Shown here: in pieces, positions 1 through 3,785 of the stretch
Numbering within the stretch: the stretch's first letter is position 1
Layout of the letters: the number at the start of each line of letters is the position of its first letter
Source: Pseudomonadota bacterium
GTDB taxonomy: Bacteria > Pseudomonadota > Alphaproteobacteria > Rhizobiales > Beijerinckiaceae
NCBI GenBank assembly: GCA_021812505.1
Contig: JAKANG010000137.1
Location: 1 to 5,534, forward strand
Length of the DNA stretch: 5,534 nucleotides
Direction: 5' to 3'
Program-made: the position numbers and the translations under genes
The notes under the pieces: model-generated
The model's database searches: none
What the model saw: only the letters and a program-made list of their open reading frames with translations
What the model was told of the DNA's origin: nothing

Positions 1-1
1 G

Positions 2-184
2 GCGTTCCTCCCGACGACGAATGCGCCGCCGCCGCATCATGACTGGACAAGGTTCTGGCGAAATCTCAAGGAAGGCTACGACCTGTTCGAGCGGAGCCAT
101 GTGCCGCCGGTGGCCTATGCTTGCGGCGACCGCTATGAATTCGGCGCCGCCGGACGCTCCTGCTCTCGCATCGCGGGCTGGTGA
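2..184 (+). CDS. C-terminal fragment of a YafK/DpaA-like (YkuD-fold) L,D-transpeptidase family protein
   Basis: The reading frame is open from the left edge and ends at TGA 182-184, giving the last 60 residues of a gene that begins outside the window. The pattern W-x-x-F-W-x-x-L-K-x-G-Y-D-x-F-E-x-x-x-x-P-P, followed by a short strand ending in C-G-D-R-Y-x-F, resembles from memory the C-terminal tail of E. coli YafK (DpaA/LdtF), which follows the YkuD catalytic domain. YafK-type proteins act in the periplasm on diaminopimelate-containing peptidoglycan peptides; the E. coli protein removes Braun lipoprotein from the wall. The catalytic Cys/His part of the YkuD domain would lie upstream of the window, so activity cannot be judged. 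The next gene on this strand starts 107 bases later and may or may not be co-transcribed. Being coding is well supported; the family name rests on this short tail only. Confidence 0.65.
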   Translation, partial: AFLPTTNAPPPHHDWTRFWRNLKEGYDLFERSHVPPVAYACGDRYEFGAAGRSCSRIAGW

Positions 185-203
185 TTCACAACTTCCCCCG
201 TCT

Positions 204-219
204 GGCGGCGCGCGCCGCC
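204..219. repeat. 16-base perfect GC palindrome downstream of the left-edge gene
   Basis: Bases 204-219 equal their own reverse complement (six-base arms GGCGGC/GCCGCC around GCGC). It lies 19 bases after the stop of the left-edge gene. As RNA it could form a 6-bp stem with a 4-base loop, so it might help end transcription, but no run of T follows. In DNA this GC-rich, such palindromes also arise by chance. Confidence 0.35.
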
Positions 220-279
220 TGCCGTTATGATTGCGCCGCCCGCGTCGGAAACTGAAACGCGACGGCAAGCGCTTGCGCA

Positions 280-284
280 AAGGA
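280..284 (+). promoter_or_regulatory. Shine-Dalgarno site of the 96-residue protein gene
   Basis: AAGGA lies 7 bases before ATG 292. A second purine block, GGAG at 286-289, is too close to the start to be the main site. This good ribosome site, together with the strand-and-turn character of the product, decides in favour of the 292 start over longer or shifted frames in the same region. Confidence 0.7.
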
Positions 285-291
285 CGGAGAA

Positions 292-582
292 ATGGGAATC
301 GTCGGCACCTGGAAATTGACGCTGGAAACGCCCTTCGGCGTCCAGACACCTTCGCTGCGGATCAATGCCGACGGCACCGGCGGCCTGATCTCGCCGATCG
401 GCGAGGCGCCGCTGAACGATCTTCAGGTCACCGAGGATACCGCCGAATTTACGGCCCATGTCCCAACGCCGATGGGCAATTTCGCGATTGGCTTCAGCGT
501 CAAGGCCGATGGCGACACGCTGGCCGGCACATTCACCTCGCCGCTTGGCGCCACGGCCTTCTCCGGCGCGCGCGAGGCGTGA
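292..582 (+). CDS. Conserved-type hypothetical protein, 96 residues, four [ST]PxG repeats
   Basis: I do not recognise a named family. The product reads as a small all-beta protein. It opens with G-x-W-K-L-T and alternates polar and hydrophobic residues throughout, with N-A-D-G-T and K-A-D-G-D turns typical of meandering beta barrels. The motif [ST]-P-x-G appears four times: T-P-F-G at residues 13-16, S-P-I-G at 34-37, T-P-M-G at 59-62 and S-P-L-G at 83-86, with spacings of 21, 25 and 24 residues. No signal peptide, membrane segment or cysteine is visible, so it is probably cytoplasmic. Short proteins of this layout, beginning with a G-T-W-K-like strand and carrying T-P-M-G motifs, occur in proteobacteria as uncharacterised proteins; that is recollection and was not searched. 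The gene has a good AAGGA ribosome site, and its stop lies 3 bases from the stop of the opposing hydrolase gene. A ligand-binding calycin-like barrel is a guess from the pattern only. Confidence 0.8.
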   Translation: MGIVGTWKLTLETPFGVQTPSLRINADGTGGLISPIGEAPLNDLQVTEDTAEFTAHVPTPMGNFAIGFSVKADGDTLAGTFTSPLGATAFSGAREA

Positions 583-585
583 CGG

Positions 586-1458
586 TCAGGCGGGTTTTTC
601 CGCCTCGACGATGAATTCGGCGATCCGCTCAAGGGTCGGAAAGTCCAGCAACAGCGGCGCGTGACCCTGTCCAGGCACGACATGGATCTGGCACAAGGGG
701 TTGCGCGCCGCCATTTCGTTTAAAACCTCCGGGGTCAGGAGGTCGGAATTTGCGCCGCGCAGGGCGAGGATCGGGATCCCGAGGCCGCCAAATTGCGGCC
801 AGAAGTCCGGGAGCGGCGCCTCGGGGTCGAAACTCTCCATCGTCCGCGCCAGTTGCGGATCATAGGAAAGGCGCAGCCGCTCCGGCGTGACGTTCATCGA
901 ATTCTGGGCGTAAAAGCGCCAATGCTCGTCAGGCACTGCCGGGAAATGCGCGCCCATCGTGTCTTTGAAAAAAGCCGCCGCTTCGTCGACGTCGCGCAGC
1001 AGGGGCAGGCGGCCGATATAGTTCTTGATCCGGAGGAGCCCGGCGGGATTGAGCTGCGGACCGACGTCGTTGAGGATCAGGGCCTTGACCATTTCAGGCC
1101 GCGCGCCGGCCAGGGTCAGCGCGTGCAGGCCGCCGCGCGACAGGCCGAGGAAGATCGCCGAGGCGATCCCGAGCCCTTCGAGCACGACGAGGTTATCGGC
1201 AAATTCGGTCGCGAAGGAATAATGGGTCCAGTCGGGGTCCCAATCCGAGCCGCCGCGGCCGCGATAGTCCAGGCAGACGACCTGGCGCTGGGTGGTGGCG
1301 CTGAGGAAACTCGCCAAAACCACGAAGTCGCGCGCGGGGCGGGTGAGCCCGGGCAGGCAGACGACAGGCGCCGCGCCGGTCTTGTCGCCAAGGACAAGCG
1401 CATGCAGGTTCAGGCCGTCGCTGGATTTGAAAAAGCGGCTTTGCGGCTTTTCGGTCAT
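586..1458 (-). CDS. Alpha/beta hydrolase-fold enzyme
   Basis: The 290-residue product has the full layout of a cytoplasmic alpha/beta hydrolase (MhpC-like group). The oxyanion-loop segment L-P-G-L-T-R is at 35-40. D-Y-R-G-R-G-x-S at 64-71 is the usual strand-4 turn. The nucleophile elbow G-L-S-R-G at 105-109 makes Ser107 the likely nucleophile. L-N-D-V-G-P is at 129-134, R-G-A-N-S-D at 234-239 suggests Asp239 as the acid, and G-Q-G-H at 263-266 suggests His266 as the base. The cap lies between about 135 and 215. Substrate cannot be read from sequence; esters, lactones or C-C bonds are all possible in this superfamily. No signal peptide is seen. The start is fixed by GGGGAGG six bases upstream. 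It lies 52 bases after smpB on the same strand and is probably the last gene of the dapA operon; its end is tail to tail with the 96-residue gene. Confidence 0.9.
   Translation of the reverse strand: MTEKPQSRFFKSSDGLNLHALVLGDKTGAAPVVCLPGLTRPARDFVVLASFLSATTQRQVVCLDYRGRGGSDWDPDWTHYSFATEFADNLVVLEGLGIASAIFLGLSRGGLHALTLAGARPEMVKALILNDVGPQLNPAGLLRIKNYIGRLPLLRDVDEAAAFFKDTMGAHFPAVPDEHWRFYAQNSMNVTPERLRLSYDPQLARTMESFDPEAPLPDFWPQFGGLGIPILALRGANSDLLTPEVLNEMAARNPLCQIHVVPGQGHAPLLLDFPTLERIAEFIVEAEKPA
588..605. terminator. Possible hairpin between convergent genes
   Basis: AGGCGG (588-593) pairs with CCGCCT (600-605) around the loop GTTTTT. It overlaps the last codons and the stop of the hydrolase gene and starts 5 bases after the stop of the 96-residue gene. 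The T run is in the loop and not after the stem, so it is not a classical intrinsic terminator for either strand. It is the only stem at this convergent junction that I could find. Confidence 0.3.
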
Positions 1459-1464
1459 ATGCGG

Positions 1465-1471
1465 CCTCCCC
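1465..1471 (-). promoter_or_regulatory. Strong Shine-Dalgarno site of the alpha/beta hydrolase gene
   Basis: Read on the minus strand this is GGGGAGG, six bases before ATG 1458. It is one of the best ribosome sites in the window and fixes the hydrolase start. The 52-base gap to smpB holds this site and no convincing promoter or terminator, consistent with read-through from smpB. Confidence 0.8.
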
Positions 1472-1510
1472 GATGCTCCTTCATGCGGTCGGCCGGCATG
1501 GCGCGCCCCG

Positions 1511-1987
1511 TCAGTCGCGCTGTTTCAGGAGCCGGGATTTTTCGCGGTTCCAGTCACGCTGCTTTTCCGTCTCGCGCTTGTCGTGCGCCTGCTTGCCCCG
1601 GGCGAGCGCGATTTCGATCTTGGCGCGGCCTCTGTCGTTGAAATACAGCTTGAGCGGCACGATGGTCATGCCCTCTCTTTGGACGCCCTGCGCAAGTTTG
1701 GCGATCTCGCGATGTTTCAGCAAGAGCTTGCGCAGACGCTTGGGCTCGTGATTGAAGCGGTTGCCGGCCGCATATTCGGGGATATTGGCGTTCACCAGCC
1801 AGACTTCGCCGCTCTTGTCCACGCTTGCATAGGATTCGGCGATCGTGGAGCGTCCGGTGCGCAGGCTTTTAACCTCTGTGCCGGTCAAGGCGAGCCCCGC
1901 CTCGAAAGTTTCGCCGATTTCGTAATTGTAACGAGCCTTGCGGTTGTCGGCGACGATCTTGAAATTGGTGGGCTTTTTTTCAGCCAC
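1511..1987 (-). CDS. smpB: SsrA (tmRNA)-binding protein SmpB
   Basis: SmpB binds tmRNA and delivers it to ribosomes stalled on broken mRNAs, so that the nascent peptide is tagged and the ribosome released. The 158 residues match the family length (160 in E. coli). Visible family features are N-R-K-A-R at 15-19, with Asn15 matching the E. coli tmRNA-contact Asn17; F-E-A-G-L-A-L-x-G-x-E-V-K-S-L-R at 28-43, with Glu29 matching E. coli Glu31; R-x-R-K-L-L-L at 84-90; [10 protein letters not shown] at 123-132; and the basic tail from H-D-K-R at 135 to the end, which folds into the empty mRNA channel. The start is GTG at 1987-1985, with AAAGGAG 10 bases upstream; no in-frame ATG fits the conserved N-terminus. 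The start overlaps the stop of the upstream PaiB-like gene by 8 bases, so translation is probably coupled. The tmRNA gene itself is not in the window. Confidence 0.98.
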   Translation of the reverse strand: MAEKKPTNFKIVADNRKARYNYEIGETFEAGLALTGTEVKSLRTGRSTIAESYASVDKSGEVWLVNANIPEYAAGNRFNHEPKRLRKLLLKHREIAKLAQGVQREGMTIVPLKLYFNDRGRAKIEIALARGKQAHDKRETEKQRDWNREKSRLLKQRD

Positions 1988-2630
1988 GGGTTCTGGGCTC
2001 CTTTCGGGCGGCCATGAAATGCGCCACTGCGCCGCTTCCTGGCGGCCCTTCGGCCGCGAGGCCCGCGATCACGCCGTCTCGGTCGGCGTCGTCCCGATTC
2101 TGCGACAGCTTATATTTTCCCTTGAGCGACGAAATCTCAATCTCGACGCCGACGATGGCGCGCAATTGGGCGGCGATGAAAGCTTCCGGCGCGTCGGCGG
2201 GCGCCCAAGGCTCCGCGCGGCCGCTTTCCTGATGGTAGGTCAAGGCCGCGCTCTGCGCCGCCTTCCACTCGGCCTCGTCGCGCCGGCGCGCCATCCCCTC
2301 GGCCTGAACCATCGTGTAGTTCCATGTCGGGACGACCCGGCCGTGCGCCCGTTTCGACGGGTAATGCGTCGGGCTGACATAGGCCTGCGGCCCTTGAAAG
2401 ACGACGAGAACATCGCGCGGTTCGGCCAGCGCCGCGCACAGCGGATTCGCCGCGGCGACATGGGCGCGCAGGACAATCCCTCCGTCATCGATGAGGAAGG
2501 GAACGAGATCGGCGCTGGCGAAAAATCCTTCGCCGGCGCGCGGCGCGATCAGCAACCCGAGCGGGAAGGCGCGGATGAGCGCGACCATCTCCGCCTTGTC
2601 ATCGACGCGGAAGCCAACTGGTTCGTACAT
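1980..2630 (-). CDS. paiB: PaiB-family FMN-binding protein (putative negative transcriptional regulator)
   Basis: The 216-residue product is collinear with PaiB, a split-barrel flavin-binding family named after a Bacillus subtilis repressor of sporulation and protease genes. Family features seen are the start M-Y-x-P, the core L-V-P-F-L at 42-46, H-V-A-A-A-N-P at 57-63, [10 protein letters not shown] at 78-87 followed by Y-P-S-K at 90-93, V-V-P-T-W-N-Y at 99-105, and the C-terminal G-K-Y-K-L-S-Q-N-R at 171-179 followed by D-G-V-I-x-G-L. Fold and FMN binding are well supported by family knowledge. A regulatory role outside Bacillus is not, and there is no helix-turn-helix here, so a flavin-dependent enzyme is equally possible. 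ATG 2630 matches the conserved family start but has only a weak purine stretch (AGAG) before it. The gene starts 33 bases after dapA and overlaps smpB by 8 bases, so it sits inside the operon. Confidence 0.93.
   Translation of the reverse strand: MYEPVGFRVDDKAEMVALIRAFPLGLLIAPRAGEGFFASADLVPFLIDDGGIVLRAHVAAANPLCAALAEPRDVLVVFQGPQAYVSPTHYPSKRAHGRVVPTWNYTMVQAEGMARRRDEAEWKAAQSAALTYHQESGRAEPWAPADAPEAFIAAQLRAIVGVEIEISSLKGKYKLSQNRDDADRDGVIAGLAAEGPPGSGAVAHFMAARKEPRTRG
1998..2004 (-). promoter_or_regulatory. Shine-Dalgarno site of smpB inside the paiB-like gene
   Basis: On the minus strand this reads AAAGGAG and ends 10 bases before the GTG start of smpB. It lies within the last codons of the paiB-like gene. 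A strong site with slightly long spacing supports the GTG start and suggests that ribosomes finishing the upstream gene can re-initiate on smpB. Confidence 0.75.
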
Positions 2631-2663
2631 CGTTCGCTCTATGATGGGCCGTCGACGACGCGA

Positions 2664-3560
2664 TCACGCCGTGAGGACGCCCGCGTGAATCATCGCGGCG
2701 CGGATGGCGTCGCGGGTCTTGGCGGTCGAGCCCACCAGCGGCAGCCGGACTTCATCCGAGATCTTGCGCAGAAGATTCAGGCCTGTCTTGGCGCCGGTCA
2801 CGCCCGCCTCGAGGAAGGTCGCGACGTGAAGCGGCGTCAGCTTGTCCTGGATGGTGAGCGCCTGGGCGTAATCGCCGGCGGCCGCCGCGCGCCAGAGCTC
2901 GGCGCAGGGGCGCGGCGCGGCGTTCGAGACCACGGAAATACAACCCACCGCGCCGGCGGCGAAGCAGGACAGCGCGGTTATGTCGTCGCCGGAAAACTGC
3001 AGGAACTCCGGCCCCATCGCCTGACGCTGCAGGGAGATGCGCCCCACATTGCCGGTCGCGTCCTTGACGCCGATAATATTGCGCAATTCGCTATAGCAGC
3101 GCGTCATCGTTTCGACCGACATGTCGATCACCGAGCGCGGCGGAATGTTGTAGATCACGATCGGGATGCCGATGGCGGCGTCGATCGCCTTGAAATGCTG
3201 GAACAGGCCCTCCTGATTGGGCTTGTTGTAATAGGGCGTCACGACCAGCACCGCATCGGCCCCGGCCTTTTCGGCGTGGACCGCGAGTTCGATCGCCTCG
3301 CGCGTGTTGTTCGACCCGGCGCCGGCGATCACCGGAACGCGCCCGGCGGCCTGGGCGACGGCGATCTCGACCACGCGCTTGTGCTCTTCATGCGACAAGG
3401 TCGGGCTTTCGCCCGTCGTTCCAACGGGGACGAGGCCGTGAATGCCGCTTTCGATCTGCCATTCGATCAGGGAGCGAAAGCCTTCTTCGTCAACGGCGGC
3501 GTCCTTGAAAGGGGTCACCAGCGCCGTCATCCAACCCCGAAGTCGCATATCTGTCGCCAT
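2664..3560 (-). CDS. dapA: 4-hydroxy-tetrahydrodipicolinate synthase
   Basis: DapA condenses pyruvate with aspartate semialdehyde, the first committed step towards meso-diaminopimelate for peptidoglycan and towards lysine. It is a cytoplasmic class I aldolase TIM barrel, usually a tetramer. The 298 residues are of normal length (292 in E. coli). Visible signatures are G-T-T-G-E-S at 47-52, with the active-site Thr48; T-P-Y-Y-N-K-P at 108-114, with Tyr111; Y-N-I-P-P-R at 137-142, with catalytic Tyr137 and substrate-binding Arg142; and the Schiff-base lysine Lys166 in G-V-K-D-A-T-G-N. Positions matching the E. coli lysine-inhibition site (Ser52, His57, His60, Asn84, Glu88, Tyr110) are kept, except Pro53 in place of Ala. 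The start at 3560 has an AGGACGG stretch upstream. Met5 (3548) aligns better with E. coli but has no good ribosome site. It is the first gene of the minus-strand operon, with the promoter expected in 3561-3785. Confidence 0.98.
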   Translation of the reverse strand: MATDMRLRGWMTALVTPFKDAAVDEEGFRSLIEWQIESGIHGLVPVGTTGESPTLSHEEHKRVVEIAVAQAAGRVPVIAGAGSNNTREAIELAVHAEKAGADAVLVVTPYYNKPNQEGLFQHFKAIDAAIGIPIVIYNIPPRSVIDMSVETMTRCYSELRNIIGVKDATGNVGRISLQRQAMGPEFLQFSGDDITALSCFAAGAVGCISVVSNAAPRPCAELWRAAAAGDYAQALTIQDKLTPLHVATFLEAGVTGAKTGLNLLRKISDEVRLPLVGSTAKTRDAIRAAMIHAGVLTA

Positions 3561-3691
3561 TGCCTCGTCCGTCCTGCTTGTCGCCGTTTTGTGGCCCCAT
3601 CGGCGCCGCTTTTGGCAGGTTATTTGCCCCGGTCACTCATAGCGACTGATTGCGGCGACGGAAAGAGGCGATAGCCCCACGTCGCGTCGAT

Positions 3692-3708
3692 GGCGGGAGA
3701 TTCCCGCC
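3692..3708. repeat. Perfect 7-bp inverted repeat (hairpin) upstream of dapA
   Basis: GGCGGGA (3692-3698) and TCCCGCC (3702-3708) pair perfectly around the 3-base loop GAT. It lies 132 bases before the dapA start and 77 before the slt start, and only 11 bases from the CtrA-type box. No T run follows on either strand, so it is not an intrinsic terminator. It may be a protein-binding inverted repeat, or a stem in the dapA 5' leader if transcription starts further right. Confidence 0.5.
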
Positions 3709-3719
3709 GGTGAGCTTGG

Positions 3720-3734
3720 TTAACCTGAACTTAA
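3720..3734 (-). promoter_or_regulatory. Putative CtrA-binding site, TTAA-N7-TTAAC
   Basis: Two TTAA tetramers lie at 3720-3723 and 3731-3734, separated by exactly 7 bases. Read on the minus strand, the second tetramer is followed by C, which gives the full alphaproteobacterial CtrA consensus TTAA-N7-TTAAC. The site ends 51 bases before the slt start, a plausible position for overlap with the -35 region of an slt promoter. CtrA is the essential cell-cycle response regulator of Caulobacter and of Hyphomicrobiales and controls division, envelope and motility genes. The match is seen in the sequence; binding is inferred. Confidence 0.6.
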
Positions 3735-3774
3735 TTTCCCCGGCGCAGGCTGAACGCCTCATTAACGGGCCACC

Positions 3775-3778
3775 GAGG
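3775..3778 (+). promoter_or_regulatory. Shine-Dalgarno site of slt
   Basis: GAGG lies 7 bases before ATG 3786. This start also gives a classic signal sequence, with arginines and a lysine followed by a hydrophobic stretch. The next in-frame ATG (3906) would remove the export signal. The site therefore decides the slt start. Confidence 0.65.
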
Positions 3779-3785
3779 CGGTTCG

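Larger units (their letters stand above)
3561..3785. promoter_or_regulatory. Divergent intergenic region between dapA and slt
   Basis: These 225 bases separate the starts of dapA (leftward) and slt (rightward), so promoters for both should lie here. I found no convincing sigma-70 -35/-10 pair for either side. Two structures stand out: a perfect 7-bp hairpin at 3692-3708 and a CtrA-type box at 3720-3734, with a further TTAAC half-site at 3762-3766. The region from about 3710 to 3770 is richer in A/T than the rest of the window, as expected for a promoter core. No lysine riboswitch fold, small gene or RNA gene was recognised. Confidence 0.75.

Noticed and set aside
265..276. 12-base perfect palindrome GCAAGCGCTTGC just before the 96-residue gene
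   Set aside because: It is short and sits next to the ribosome site. No second copy or known operator match was seen, so it is not distinguishable from chance in this base composition.
133..459. A 108-codon open frame on the minus strand opposite the left-edge fragment and the 96-residue gene
   Set aside because: It lacks a ribosome site and any family pattern, while the plus-strand frames show YafK-like residues and a regular beta pattern behind a good ribosome site.
793..1641. A 282-codon open frame on the plus strand opposite the alpha/beta hydrolase and the smpB 3' end
   Set aside because: It spans the ends of two real genes, has Arg/Ala-rich low-complexity composition and lacks a ribosome site. 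The minus-strand genes have clear catalytic or RNA-binding signatures.
1938..3674. A 578-codon open frame on the plus strand opposite dapA and the paiB-like gene
   Set aside because: Its product is Arg-, Asp-, Gly- and His-rich with no recognisable domain, and it lies exactly antisense to two genes with unmistakable family motifs. Long antisense frames are common in GC-rich coding DNA because stops are rare in them.
3561..3719. A possible lysine riboswitch upstream of dapA
   Set aside because: The stretch is too short, and I could not find the multi-helix L-box layout. L-box elements are also not typical of alphaproteobacterial dapA genes.
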